The notes under the pieces are model-generated. The model did no database searches. It was given only the letters and a program-made list of their open reading frames with translations, and was not told the origin of the DNA. Both the position numbers and the translations under genes were made by a program. Shown here one piece after another: positions 16,944 to 28,438 of a DNA stretch of 64,000 nt. Within the stretch, counting starts at the first letter, position 1, and each line of letters opens with the position of its first letter. Source of the stretch: Fulvimonas sp. R45 (GTDB taxonomy: Bacteria > Pseudomonadota > Gammaproteobacteria > Xanthomonadales > Rhodanobacteraceae); contig NZ_JASERU010000012.1 of NCBI RefSeq assembly GCF_030504985.1, forward strand, positions 1-64,000, given 5' to 3'.

Positions 16944-19354
16944 ACGTCTGGCTCGCCGAGATCTGGCGAACCTGGCGCGCGAGCCTGCGCCGGCCGGGTT
17001 TCCTGCTGTTGGCCAGCGGCGTGCTGGCGTTGGGCATCGGCTCCACGGTGGCGGTGTTCGCCCTGATCGAGGGCGCCCTGCTGCGGCCGCTGCCGTATGC
17101 GCAGCCGGACCGGCTGGTGGCTCTCGGCATCCAGGACGACGGCTTTTCCATCTCGCCACGTGGCTATCGGCATGTGGCGGGCCTGCAGGGCGTGGTCTCG
17201 ATGGGGCTGGTCGAAGGCATCTCGCCGCCGGTGAACGTGTCGGGCGACGGCACGCCGGAGCGGGTGAGCGGCATGCGCATCGACCGCGGCGTGCTGCCCA
17301 CGCTGGGCCTGCGCCTGCCGGCCGGGCGCGACTTCAATGCGGAGGAGGACCGGCCGCACGGTCCGCCGGCCGCGATCCTTGGCTACGGTTTCTGGCAGCG
17401 GCGCTACGCGGGCGATCCGCATGCCGTGGGCCGGAGCCTCGTGGTCGAAGGCGTGCCGCACACCATCGTCGGCGTGCTGCCGTCGGACCGGGACGTGTTC
17501 GCCGGTGCCGACGTGGTGCTGCCGCTGGCGCTGCCGGCCGATGCCAACGACGGCGGGCCCAATTACTACGCCGTGGCGCGGCTGGCGCCGGGAGCCGGCA
17601 TCGGCGGCGTCGCCGCCCAGGTCGCGGCGCGCCTGCGTGCGCTGGCGATGGCGGACGGCAGCGTCGACGGCCAGCATCGCCACTACGGCGCGGGTAGCCT
17701 CGAGGCCACGCTGCGCGTGGATCAGGCGCAACTGCTGCCGCTGTTCCTCGCCTGCGCCCTGTTCGTGTGGCTGATCGCGCTGGTCAACCTCACCAGCCTG
17801 ATGCTGCTGCGTGCGCTGCGTCGCGGCCACGACGCGGCGGTACGCGGCGCGCTGGGCGCCCCGTTCCTCCGGCTCGTCCTGCCGGCATTGGCGGAAAGCC
17901 TGCTGGTGGGGCTGGCCGGCGCGCTGGCCGGCATGGCGCTGGCCGTGCTCGGGCTGGCGCTGTTCGCGCAGGCGGTGCCGCCGGAATGGCTGGCCGGCGC
18001 GCATCTGCATGTGGACGGCATGGCGGGGTGGCTGGCGTTCGGCATGGGCATGTCCGGCGCGTTGCTGTCGGCGGCGATCGGCCTGTGGCGCGGCCGTGCC
18101 GGCAGCGGCCTGGACGCGTTGCGCGAGGGCGGTCGCAGCGGCACCGGACGGCACAGCGGCCGCCTGGGTCGCGCGCTGGTGGTGGCGCAGATGGCGCTGG
18201 CGGCCACGCTGCTCAGTGCGGCGGGCCTGTTCCTGCACGGCCTGTACGACGCCGCACGGGCGCCGCTGGGCTTCTCCGCGAGCCACGTGCTGGCGTTCGA
18301 ACTGGCGCCGGTCAAGGCCGACTATCCCGACGCCGCGGCCGTGCATGCCTTGAGCGCGCGCGTGCTGGAGCGCCTGCGCGCGATGCCGGGCGTGGAGCAC
18401 GTGACCGCGGCGACCAACCTGCCGATCGGCCGCTGGTTCAATTTCGGTGGCTTTCACTTGCCGGGCGGCGACAAGTTCAGCACCGAGGTGCGCGGTGTCG
18501 AACCGGGCTTCCTCGCCACGTTCGGCATCGACCTGCGCGAAGGGCGGGCCTTCGCCCGCACCGACGTGCGCGGTGGCGAGGCGGTGGTGATGGTGAGCGC
18601 ATCCTTCGCGAAGAAATATTTCGGTGGCCACGCGCTGGGCCGGGTGATCGACGTTCCGGGCGACCACGAGCACGACGTTCCGGCCCGCGTGGTCGGCGTG
18701 GTGGCCGACACGCACCAGTTCAGCGCGTTGCAGCCGCCGCCGCCGATCCTCTACCTGCCGCTGGCGCAGATGCCGGACTGGGCCATGCACATGTTCCGCG
18801 GCTGGTTCCCGCTGCGCTTCGCGCTGCAGGTGCGCGGCGACCCGGCCGGCTACCGCGCCGCCGTGCATGCGGCCGTGGCCGAGGCGGCGCCCGCGCAACC
18901 CATCGCCAACCTGCATCCGCTGCGTCAGGACGTGCGCGCCAGCACCGGCGACGTGCGGCTCAACCTGCTGCTGGTAGGTGTCTTCGCGCTGCTGGCGCTG
19001 TCGCTGGCTGCGGCCGGCATGTATGCGGTGATGGCGATGGCCGTGGCCGCGCGCGAACACGAGTTCGGCGTGCGCATGGCGCTCGGGGCATCGCCGTCGC
19101 ACCTGTTGCGGCGGGTGCTGGGCGGCGGGCTGGCGCAGATAGGTGCCGGCCTGGCCTGCGGCCTCGGGCTGGCCGTGTTGCTGTCGGGTCGCCTGCGCGA
19201 ACTGCTCTACGCGCTGGGGCGGGACAACGCGATCGATCCGGCGGCGATGCTGCTGGTGGCCGTGGTGCTGGCCGTGGCGGGCCTGCTGGCCTGCCTGCTG
19301 CCGGCGCTGCGCGCGGCGCGGGTGGCGCCGATGCGCGCCTTGCGGGGGGAGTAG
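16940..19354 (+). CDS. MacB-like ABC permease 1 (FtsX domain, ADOP type)
   Basis: An 804-aa inner-membrane protein with the N-terminal helix (about 21-43), a large periplasmic MacB-type domain, three helices (about 275-390), a second periplasmic domain and three C-terminal helices ending in the FtsX motif (LPALRAARVAPMRALRGE). The double-length, two-FtsX layout is that of permeases from the ADOP group. It starts inside the ATPase stop codon and is followed 5 nt later by a close paralogue (both open with EIWR-WRASLRRPGFLLLA), showing tandem duplication. Substrate unknown; export of a peptide, lipid or drug is possible. Confidence 0.88.
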
Positions 19355-19359
19355 GGACG

Positions 19360-21801
19360 ATGGCGATCCTGCTTGTGGAGATCTGGCGCGCGTGGCGCGC
19401 CAGCCTGCGCCGGCCCGGCTTCCTGCTGCTGGCCGGTGGCGTGCTGGCGTTGGGCATCGGCGCCAGCGTGGCGGTGTTCGCGCTGATCCAGAACAGCTTG
19501 TGGCGGCCGTTGCCGGTGCCGCAGCCGTCGCGGCTGGTGGTGATCGGCAACATGCGCGACAACGGCCAGGTCGATACCACTTCGCCGCACGAGTATCAGT
19601 CGCTCGGCAAACTGGAAAGCGTGGTTTCGCTGGGGCTGGAACGACCGGGCTCGACCGTGAACGTGGCGGGTGCGGGCGTGCCGGCGCAGGTGCCGGTGAT
19701 CTACATGGATCGCCACGTGCTGCCGACGCTGGAGCTCCGACCGGTGCTGGGGCGCAATTTCACCGCGGCCGAGGACAGCCCGCACGGACCGGCGGCGGTG
19801 CTCATCAGCCATGGTTTCTGGCGGCGCCGCTATGACGGCGCCCGCGACGTCCTCGGCACGCAGCTCGACGTCGAGGGCACGCCGCATACCATCGTGGGCG
19901 TGCTGCCGGCGGCGCTGAATACCGTACTGGGCCCCGGCGACGTGGTCTTGCCGATGGCACTGCCGCTGGTCAGCTACGACTTGAACCGCAACGGCCACAC
20001 GGCGATCGCGCGGATGGCGCCCGGCGCCACGGTCGCCGAGGTGTCGGCCGAGGCCGACGCCCACGAACGCAGGATGTTCCGCGCCATGGGCATGGGCGGC
20101 AACTGGAAGAAGCCGCGCTACCGCGCCGAAAGCCTGGCCTCCGCCGTGCAGCAGGATGCCCGGCCGTTGCTGCTGCTGTTCCTGGCTGGCGCACTGCTGG
20201 TGTTGCTGATCGCGCTGGTCAATCTGGCCAACCTGATGCTGGTGCGCTCGCTTCCGCGCCAGCACGATCTGGCGGTGCGCAGCGCGTTGGGTGCCTCGCG
20301 GCTGCGGCTGTTGCTGCCGGCGCTGGGTGAAGGCCTGCTGGTCGGCGGTTGCGGCGCGCTGCTGGGCATGGCGTCGGCGACGATCGGCCTGGCCTTGCTG
20401 CAAGGCTGCATTCCCGCCCAGTGGCTGTGGCATGGAGGCCTGCATGTCGGCGCGATGGCGTGGGGACTGGCCTTCGCGATGGGCTTGCTGGGGGCGCTGC
20501 TGGCGGCGGGCCTGGCCCTGTGGCGCAGCCGGCATGCGACGTCGGCGGACGAGTTGCGCGAAGGCGGGCGTAGCGGCATCGGCCTGCGCGGCGGCCGCCT
20601 GGGACGCCTGCTGGTGGTGGCCCAGGTGGCGTTGGCGGCGATGCTGCTCAGCGCGGCCGGCGTGTTCGTGCATGCGCTCCACGAAGCCTCGCGGCTGGAG
20701 CTGGGCTTTGCCGACGGCAACGTGTTGACCTTCGATCTGGCGCCGGTGCAGGCGGACTATCCGGATGCCGTTGCGGTGCAGGCGCTGGCGCAACGCCTGA
20801 TGCAACGGCTGAGGACGATCCCCGGCGTCACCGACGCGGTGGCGACCACCACCCTGCCGATCAGCCGCGGCATGCTGGAGCAGGGCCAGACCCATGTGAC
20901 GCCGCCCGGTGGCGAATCTTTCCTGACCCAGTATCACGGCATCGAACCCGGCTTCTTCAAGTTGTTCGGCATTCCGCTCATCCGGGGGCGGCCCTTCACT
21001 CGCAACGACGTACGTGGCGGCGAGGGCGTGGTGATCGTCAGCCGGGATCTGGCCGACACGTATTACGGCGGCCACGCGCTGGGCAAGTCGATCGACGTGC
21101 ATGGCGTCGGCGATGCGGTGCGATCGGCGCGCATCGTCGGCGTGGTGGGCGCGACCTACCAGATGGGGCCGTTGCAGCCAAGGCAGCCGGTGGTGTACGT
21201 GCCGCTGGCGCAGGTTCCCGGGACGATGATGGCGCTGTTCCGCAGCCTCGAGCCCCTGCGTTTCGCGATACGCGGCCGCGGCAGCATGGCCGGCTGGCGC
21301 GCCGGCGTGCGCGAAGCCCTGGCGGAGATTGCGCCCGGGCAACCCATCGCCCACCTGCGCACCTTGCACAGCATCGTGCGCGCGACCACCGCGACCGCGC
21401 GGCTCAGCCTGTGGCTGATCGGCCTGTTCGCCGCGCTGGCGTTGCTGCTGGCGGCGGCGGGACTGTACGCGGTGATGGCGGTGGCGGTGGCCGCACGCGA
21501 GCGCGAGTTCGGCGTGCGCATGGCGCTGGGCGCGGCGCCTTCGCGCTTGCTCGCCCTGGTGTTGCACGGCGGCCTGCTGCAGATCGCGGCGGGCCTGGCG
21601 CTGGGTGTCGGTATGGCCTGGCTGGTGGCGCGCGCGATGTCGCAGGCAGTGATGACGCTGATCGGCCGCGGCGGCGCGCTCGACCCGCTGGTGATGCTGG
21701 GCGTGGCGGTGGTGCTGGCCGTCGCGGGGTTCGCCGCCTGCCTGCTGCCGGCCTTGCGCGCGGCGCGGGTGGCGCCGATGCATGTCTTGAGGGGGGAGTG
21801 A
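19360..21801 (+). CDS. MacB-like ABC permease 2 (FtsX domain, ADOP type)
   Basis: An 813-aa paralogue of the preceding permease with the same helix and domain order. It shares long identical stretches at the N-terminus (RASLRRPGFLLLA), around the middle FtsX segment (LVNLANLMLVRSL against LVNLTSLMLLRAL) and at the C-terminus (AARVAPMHVLRGE), so the two arose by duplication and diverged mainly in the periplasmic parts. The ATG at 19360 follows the upstream stop by 5 nt with GGGG-rich ribosome site. It may form a heterodimer with permease 1 or 3. Confidence 0.88.
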   Translation: MAILLVEIWRAWRASLRRPGFLLLAGGVLALGIGASVAVFALIQNSLWRPLPVPQPSRLVVIGNMRDNGQVDTTSPHEYQSLGKLESVVSLGLERPGSTVNVAGAGVPAQVPVIYMDRHVLPTLELRPVLGRNFTAAEDSPHGPAAVLISHGFWRRRYDGARDVLGTQLDVEGTPHTIVGVLPAALNTVLGPGDVVLPMALPLVSYDLNRNGHTAIARMAPGATVAEVSAEADAHERRMFRAMGMGGNWKKPRYRAESLASAVQQDARPLLLLFLAGALLVLLIALVNLANLMLVRSLPRQHDLAVRSALGASRLRLLLPALGEGLLVGGCGALLGMASATIGLALLQGCIPAQWLWHGGLHVGAMAWGLAFAMGLLGALLAAGLALWRSRHATSADELREGGRSGIGLRGGRLGRLLVVAQVALAAMLLSAAGVFVHALHEASRLELGFADGNVLTFDLAPVQADYPDAVAVQALAQRLMQRLRTIPGVTDAVATTTLPISRGMLEQGQTHVTPPGGESFLTQYHGIEPGFFKLFGIPLIRGRPFTRNDVRGGEGVVIVSRDLADTYYGGHALGKSIDVHGVGDAVRSARIVGVVGATYQMGPLQPRQPVVYVPLAQVPGTMMALFRSLEPLRFAIRGRGSMAGWRAGVREALAEIAPGQPIAHLRTLHSIVRATTATARLSLWLIGLFAALALLLAAAGLYAVMAVAVAAREREFGVRMALGAAPSRLLALVLHGGLLQIAAGLALGVGMAWLVARAMSQAVMTLIGRGGALDPLVMLGVAVVLAVAGFAACLLPALRAARVAPMHVLRGE

Positions 21802-21803
21802 AC

Positions 21804-24212
21804 ATGATCGTGCGTGAATTCCGCGAAGCGTGGCGCCGGCTGGCGCGGCGGCCCGGCTATGCGCTGCTGTCGGTGGCGGTGCTGGGCGTGGGGCTGGGGG
21901 TGGTGCTGTTCCTGTTCGGCATCGTCAACAACGTCATCCTGCAACCGCTGCCGTTTCCGCAGGCCGGGCGGCTGGTGGCGGTGGGCGAGCCGGCCCCTCA
22001 CGGCATCGGCGACATGGACAGCGACCAGTACCTGCTATTGCGCGGCACGTTGCGCAGCCTGGACCTGATGGGCGCGTATCGAGCCATCGACGTCAACCTG
22101 GACAACGGGCAGGGGGCGAGCCATTACGATGGAGACCTGCTGACCGCCTCGATGATGCATCTGCTCGGCGTGAAGCCTTTGCTGGGACGCAGCTTCGTCC
22201 CCGCCGACGACGCGCCGGGCGCGCCGCGCGTGGTGCTGATCAGCGAGTCGCTGTGGCGGCATGCGTTCGGCGCCGACCCGCGCGTCGTCGGCCGCGCCGT
22301 GCGGGTGGACGGCGAGTGGGCCAGCGTGATCGGCGTGCTGCCGGCGACCTTCAGGTTCGAGAGCGGGATCACCGAGGTGTGGATGCCGTTGCGCCTCGCC
22401 CCCGGCCAGCACATGGACATCGCCGTGGCGGCCCGGCTGGCGTCTTCGGTGCAACTGGACCAGGCGCGCGCGGAACTGGACGCCTGGGCCGGCCGCCTGC
22501 AACGCACGCTCCCGCCGGGGCAGCATGTGCGGCCATTGACCATGTATCCGCTGTCGGTGGCCTTCGCGCCGCTGGACCTGCGCCACTGGGTCTGGCTGAT
22601 GTTCGGCGCAGGCGTGCTGGTGCTGTTGCTGGCGTGCATCAACGTGGCCAACCTGCAACTGGTACGGACCCTGCAGCGGCGGCAGGAACTGGCGCTGCGC
22701 AGCGCGCTGGGCGGCAGTCGTGCGCGGCTGCTGCTCGGGACGCTGGTCGAATGCCTGCTGCCGGCGGCGGCGGCGCTGGCCGTGGGGCTGCTGATCGCGC
22801 ACGGCTGCGGCTACTGGATGAGGGTGACGTGGATGGCCGTCCATCCGTACACGGTGCCCTACACGCATGGCCTCGATGGCTGGGTGATGGGCTTCGGCGT
22901 CATGGCCGCCCTGCTCAGCACGATGCTGGCCGGCGGCGTTCCCGCCTGGCGCGCCTCGCGGCCCGATCTGCAGGATGCCTTGCGCGACGGCGGCAAAGGC
23001 TCCGGCGGCGGTTTCGCGCGGGTGGCGAAGGTGATGGTGGTGGTCGAGGTGATGCTCACCGTGGTGCTGCTGGTCGGCGCCGGTACCTTCGTGCGTGCGC
23101 TGGACACCCTGCTGGCGCAGCCGGCGGTGGGCGCGGCACATGCCGCAAGGGTGCTCACGGCCGACGTGGCGCTGCCGCCAGGGCTGTACGGGGATGACGC
23201 GAAACGCATCCGCTTCTTCGGCCAGGCGGTCGAGCGCCTGCGCCAGCAGCCCGGCGTGGTCGACGCCACGGCGTCCGACACCGTGCCCAGCGCCTACCTC
23301 GGCAGCCACGAGGACGTGTCGCTGCCGGGCCAGCCGCAGCCCTCGGATGGCTGGCCGCGGGTGCAGATGGGCATCGTCGATCCGCACTTCCTCGCCACCT
23401 ACGGCGTGCGCCTGCTCGAAGGCCGCTTCCTCGACGCGCGCGACACCGCCGGCAGCGAACGCGTGGCGGTGATCGACGCCAAGATGGCCGCCGCGATGTG
23501 GCCGCACCAGGACGCGCTCGGCCGCAAGCTGGTGCTGTGGCCGGGGCGTCCCCAGGCGCTTGCGCTGACCGTGGTCGGGGTGATCGAGTCGCTGCAGCTC
23601 GACGGCATGCTGGAGCGCTCCCTGCCCGGCATGCTGATACCGCTGGAGCAATCGGCGGGGCAGTCGCCGCTGCACGGCGTGGGCCTGGCCGTGCGGCTGC
23701 ATGCCGACGCCGCCGGCTTCCTGCCGCATCTGGCCGACGTGGTGCACGGCATCGACCCGCAGGCGGCCGTGTACGCGGTGCGCAGCCAGGCGAAGGACAT
23801 GGCGATGCAGCGGGTGAACCTGGTGGTGATGACCGACATCTTCAGCGCGCTGGGCCTGGTCGCCCTGCTGCTGGCCGGCGCGGGGCTGTACGGCGTGCTG
23901 GCGTTCTCGGTGGCGCAGCGCACGCGCGAGCTCGGCATCCGCCGCGCGATCGGTGCCGGGCACGGCGCCGTCGTGCGCACGGTGGCGCGGCAACTGGCAT
24001 GGCAGCTCGGCATCGGCCTGGGCGTCGGGCTGGCGCTGGCCATGCCATGGTCGAACGTGCTGGCCGACCCGGGCCTGCACACGCGCGCCCACGACCCGGC
24101 CGTGTTCGTGCCGGCGCTGCTGCTGGTGCTGGGCGTGTCCATGCTGGCCGCGCTGGTACCGCTGCTGCGCGCGCTGCGGGTCGATCCGGCGGTGGCGCTG
24201 CGTTATGAGTGA
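21804..24212 (+). CDS. MacB-like ABC permease 3 (FtsX domain, ADOP type)
   Basis: An 802-aa two-FtsX permease, more distant from the other two: it opens MIVREFREAWRRLARRPGYALLS and its FtsX core is CINVANLQLVRTL. It has the same 1+3+3 helix pattern and ends in LRVDPAVALRYE, the classical ADOP C-terminus. It lies 2 nt after permease 2 with a GGGGGAG ribosome site. Three permeases for one ATPase is unusual for a dimeric transporter and suggests alternative pairings or specificities. Confidence 0.87.
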   Translation: MIVREFREAWRRLARRPGYALLSVAVLGVGLGVVLFLFGIVNNVILQPLPFPQAGRLVAVGEPAPHGIGDMDSDQYLLLRGTLRSLDLMGAYRAIDVNLDNGQGASHYDGDLLTASMMHLLGVKPLLGRSFVPADDAPGAPRVVLISESLWRHAFGADPRVVGRAVRVDGEWASVIGVLPATFRFESGITEVWMPLRLAPGQHMDIAVAARLASSVQLDQARAELDAWAGRLQRTLPPGQHVRPLTMYPLSVAFAPLDLRHWVWLMFGAGVLVLLLACINVANLQLVRTLQRRQELALRSALGGSRARLLLGTLVECLLPAAAALAVGLLIAHGCGYWMRVTWMAVHPYTVPYTHGLDGWVMGFGVMAALLSTMLAGGVPAWRASRPDLQDALRDGGKGSGGGFARVAKVMVVVEVMLTVVLLVGAGTFVRALDTLLAQPAVGAAHAARVLTADVALPPGLYGDDAKRIRFFGQAVERLRQQPGVVDATASDTVPSAYLGSHEDVSLPGQPQPSDGWPRVQMGIVDPHFLATYGVRLLEGRFLDARDTAGSERVAVIDAKMAAAMWPHQDALGRKLVLWPGRPQALALTVVGVIESLQLDGMLERSLPGMLIPLEQSAGQSPLHGVGLAVRLHADAAGFLPHLADVVHGIDPQAAVYAVRSQAKDMAMQRVNLVVMTDIFSALGLVALLLAGAGLYGVLAFSVAQRTRELGIRRAIGAGHGAVVRTVARQLAWQLGIGLGVGLALAMPWSNVLADPGLHTRAHDPAVFVPALLLVLGVSMLAALVPLLRALRVDPAVALRYE

Positions 24213-24248
24213 GGCGCAAGGTGGACAAACAGCCACCAGGCGGCTACC

Positions 24249-24285
24249 GTATGCAAAGGTAATACCTTTTCATACTTGGAGTATG
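24249..24285. promoter_or_regulatory. Autoregulatory operator of the toxin-antitoxin pair
   Basis: GTATG-C-AAAGGTA (24249-24261) and its near-perfect mirror TACCTTT-T-CATAC (to 24275) form a 27-bp dyad, followed by another GTATG half-site at 24281-24285. The region is AT-rich compared with its surroundings and lies directly before the antitoxin start, where ribbon-helix-helix antitoxins usually bind. Confidence 0.65.
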
Positions 24286-24288
24286 CCC

Positions 24289-24561
24289 ATGGCAGCTTCG
24301 GTAAAGATCGACGATGACCTGAAGGAACGCATACAGCACCTGGCCGGACTGCGCCAGCGCTCGGCGCACTGGATCATGCGCGAGGCTATCCAGCAGTACG
24401 TCGAGCGAGAGGAAGCCCGCGAGAGTTTCAGGCAGGAGGCGCTGGCTTCGTGGCAGGCCTATCGGGAAACCGGGCGGCATGTGACCGGCCAGGAAGCGCG
24501 TGCATGGCTGGATACCTGGGGCACGGGTGACGAGAAGGAAGCACCCGGGTGCCACGGGTAG
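24289..24561 (+). CDS. Ribbon-helix-helix (CopG-like) antitoxin
   Basis: A 90-aa protein whose first ~45 residues form a ribbon-helix-helix DNA-binding domain (beta strand ASVKIDDDLKERIQHLA, then helices with REAIQQYVEREE). The charged C-terminal part (RESFRQEALASWQAYRETG) is the likely toxin-neutralising segment. It overlaps the toxin gene by 13 bases. The ATG at 24289 has GGAG 7 nt upstream; the ATG two codons earlier is only one base behind the ribosome site. It probably neutralises the toxin and represses its own promoter at the adjoining dyad. Confidence 0.8.
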   Translation: MAASVKIDDDLKERIQHLAGLRQRSAHWIMREAIQQYVEREEARESFRQEALASWQAYRETGRHVTGQEARAWLDTWGTGDEKEAPGCHG

Positions 24562-24842
24562 TCGTCACGGCGGCGGCGGTGGCGGGGCTGGAACGCTGTC
24601 GTTCCTTTCTGGCGGGCAAGGCGCCGGAAGCGTCGCGGCGCGCGGCGCAGGCCATCGCCCAGCAGTTCCTGCTGCTGGAATCGACGCCGGGCATGGGACG
24701 CCCCTTGCCCGATCCACCGGAACTGCGCGAACTGGTGGTCGCGTTCGGCGACTCGGGCTACGTGGCCCTTTATCGCCACGTGCCGGACGAGGATGCCGTG
24801 TACGTCCTGGCGTTCCGGCACCAGAAAGAAGCCGGGTATTGA
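24549..24842 (+). CDS. RelE/ParE-superfamily toxin
   Basis: A 97-aa protein with the compact RelE/ParE fold pattern: VVVTAAAVAGLERCRSFL at the N-terminus, a middle IAQQFLLLESTPGMGRPLPD segment, and the C-terminal strands YVALYRHVPDEDAVYVLAFRHQKEAGY, where RHQKEAGY is the usual family ending. Members are either gyrase inhibitors (ParE) or mRNA interferases (RelE); the sequence does not decide. Start is GTG 24549, inside the antitoxin gene, giving translational coupling. Confidence 0.82.
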   Translation: MPRVVVTAAAVAGLERCRSFLAGKAPEASRRAAQAIAQQFLLLESTPGMGRPLPDPPELRELVVAFGDSGYVALYRHVPDEDAVYVLAFRHQKEAGY

Positions 24843-24877
24843 GGGGCGCAGGCCAAGTGCACGATGAGCGCCGAAGC

Positions 24878-26255
<1,378 letters not shown>

Positions 26256-26272
<17 letters not shown>

Positions 26273-27644
26273 ACCGGAGCGCGCGCCCCGCCGGCGCACC
26301 CAGATGCCGCGCTTCGAGCGGCGCGTGTTCTACGGCGCCCTGCTGGTGGCGTTGCCCGCGTGGCTGGTCGTGCTCGTGCTGTCGGCGTCCGGTGCGCAGG
26401 GTGGCGTTTGGCGCTGGGTGCTGCCGTTCGCCGCCGCCGCATCCACGCTGTGGCTGGCGCGCCGGCACCTGCGCCGCGTCAGCTGGCCGCTGTACACGCT
26501 GTCCGGCCTGCTGGAGGCGCTGCGCGAGGGCGACTACAGCCTGCGCGGCGCCTCCGGCGGCGTGCTGGGCGACGTGATCTACGACATCAACGCGCTGGCC
26601 GAGCGCCTGCAGCGCGAGCGGCTGGAGTTCGAGGAATCCTCCTACCTGCTCGGCAAGACGCTGGCGGCGCTGGACAGCGGCGTGTTCGTGTTCGACGAAG
26701 GCCTGCGCCTGCGCCTGGCGAACCCTGCCGGGCAACGCCTGCTGGACGCGCCGCGCGACCGCCTGTTCGGCCGCACCGCGATCGAGCTGGGGCTGGACGT
26801 GCTGCTGGAAGGCGCGCCGGCGCGGGTGCTGGCGCACCGCTTCCCCGGCCGCGGCGGACGCTTCGAGATCCGCCATGCGCCCTTGCGGAGCGGCGGCCGC
26901 GGCGGCCGGCTGCTGGTGGTCAACGACGTCGGCCGCGTGCTGCGCGAGGAGGAACGCGCGGCGTGGCAGCGCCTGCTGCGCGTGCTCGGCCACGAGGTGA
27001 ACAACTCGCTGGCGCCGATCCAATCGATGGCCGGCACGCTGGCCACGCTGGCGGCGCGCGACCCGTTGCCCGACGACTGGCGCGAGGATTTCCGCGGTGG
27101 GCTGGAGGTGATCGGCCACCGCGCCGAGGCGCTGGGGCGCTTCCTGTCCAGCTACAGCAAGCTGGCACGGCTGCCGCCGCCGCAGCCGCGCGCGGTGGAA
27201 CTGTCCGCGCTGGTGGCGAAGGTGGCGAAGCTGGAACAGCGCGTGCCGGTGCAGGCCGAGGCGGGCGGCCCGCTGGACGTGGAAGCCGATCCCGACCAGC
27301 TCGAACAGGCGCTCATCAACCTGCTGCGCAACGCGGCGGAGGCGGCGCTGCCCGGCGGTGGCGGCGTGCGCGTGCGTTGGCGTCGCGAGGCCGGCCGCGC
27401 CCTGCTCGAAGTGGAAGACGATGGCCCCGGCCCGCCGCCGAGCGACAACCTGTTCGTGCCGTTCTTCACCACCAAGCCGGGTGGTTCCGGCATCGGCCTG
27501 GCGCTGGTGCGGCAGATCGCCGAGGCGCACGGCGGCGGCGTGACGCTGGCGGCGCGCGAGGAGGCGCGCGGCGCGCTGGCGCGGCTGTGGCTGCCGCTGG
27601 CCCCGGCTTCGAGCCCTCTCCCCGCCGGGGAGAGGGTTGGGTGA
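26256..27644 (+). CDS. NtrB/NtrY-like sensor histidine kinase
   Basis: A 462-aa membrane kinase partner of the preceding regulator. Two adjacent membrane helices (about 25-45 and 50-70) with almost no periplasmic loop suggest sensing within or at the membrane; a HAMP-like stretch and a PAS-like region (about 130-235) follow. The H-box is LGHEVNNSLAPI with H246, then N-box NLLRNAAEAAL, G1 VEDDGPGPP and G2 GGSGIGLAL. The final residues SSPLPAGERVG and the stop codon come from a dispersed palindromic repeat (27614-27636), so the natural C-terminus has been replaced. An ATG at 26304 is an alternative start. Confidence 0.9.
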
Positions 27645-27760
27645 GGGGCGGGTGCTCGCGGAAGCGTGGCGGCGAAGCCCGCTTTGGAGTCCCAAGGGGA
27701 GGGCGCAGACGGCAGGCTTGTCGCAAGCGTGCCCCCACCCCGGCCCTCTCCCGGAGAGGG
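27614..27760. repeat. Pair of REP-like palindromes behind the kinase gene
   Basis: CCCTCTCCCC-GCC-GGGGAGAGGG (27614-27636, followed by TTGGGTGAGGGGCGGGT) and CCCTCTCC-C-GGAGAGGG (27744-27760) lie about 110 bases apart. The first overlaps the end of the kinase coding region. The trailing sequence is shared with the copy at 41630-41650. Confidence 0.85.
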
Positions 27761-27799
27761 AGCAAGGCGCCGGCTTCGGTTGCTACCGGTGATGCTGGA

Positions 27800-28438
27800 T
27801 CAATGGTGCGCTTCGAGAGCTGAGACCGCGTTCAAGAGGTTCGCTCTGGCTTGGCGCTCCGTGGCTGCTGCAACGTGGCCGGAGGTATAGATGCGCGGTC
27901 GTCCTAGGAGGTCGCGCAGGATGGCCGCACGCTTTTTCCGATAGATGAACGACGGTACGAATGTGTACTCCTTGCGGATCTGTTGCTCGTAGCGGTTGTA
28001 AGTGGGTGGGTCCGTGCCGAGTATCGACAGGTCGATGTCGACCATGGAGGCCTCGTTTCCCGTCAGGCTGGAGTCGCCATGTCGGGTGGCCATGATGAGG
28101 CGGTGAACGCGGGCTGCTGCGGCATGTTCGGCGCCTTCTGCGATGAGGAAGGCCATGGCCCAATCTGCGCTTTCCCGCTCGTTGTTGCCGGATAAGGGTT
28201 TGTAAACAGCGTCGTGGAACCAGAGTGCCATTTCGACTTCATGGGGCGCATCAAGCTCGTGCGCGACCGCATCCAAGTGCCGAAGGCATGCCGAGATGTG
28301 TTCGATAGTGTGGTAGTGCCGCCACTTTTCCGAGTAGGCGGCCACCAAGGCGTCGAAAACGGATGGCTTGTGGGCAAGCCCCCAGGTATCCATCAATCGC
28401 AACCAGCGCTCAGGCGTCACTCGGGATTCGTGGGGCAT
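27800..28438 (-). CDS. HD-domain metal-dependent phosphohydrolase-like protein
   Basis: A 212-aa protein with HD-superfamily features: RHYHTIEHISACL early on, WFHDAVY with the paired His-Asp, and LIMATRHGDSS further down. It resembles the uncharacterised predicted HD hydrolases (COG4339 type), likely cytoplasmic, substrate unknown. Its start overlaps the end of the upstream unknown gene by 29 bases, so the two form a small operon. The two genes have visibly lower G+C (about 58% in sampled lines) and different codon use from their neighbours, which suggests later acquisition. Confidence 0.75.
   Translation of the reverse strand: MPHESRVTPERWLRLMDTWGLAHKPSVFDALVAAYSEKWRHYHTIEHISACLRHLDAVAHELDAPHEVEMALWFHDAVYKPLSGNNERESADWAMAFLIAEGAEHAAAARVHRLIMATRHGDSSLTGNEASMVDIDLSILGTDPPTYNRYEQQIRKEYTFVPSFIYRKKRAAILRDLLGRPRIYTSGHVAAATERQARANLLNAVSALEAHH

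Noticed and set aside
17767-19359. 5' extension of permease 2 through permease 1
   Set aside because: The frame is open but the extension is the +1 shadow of permease 1; the true start at 19360 has a ribosome site and the family N-terminus.
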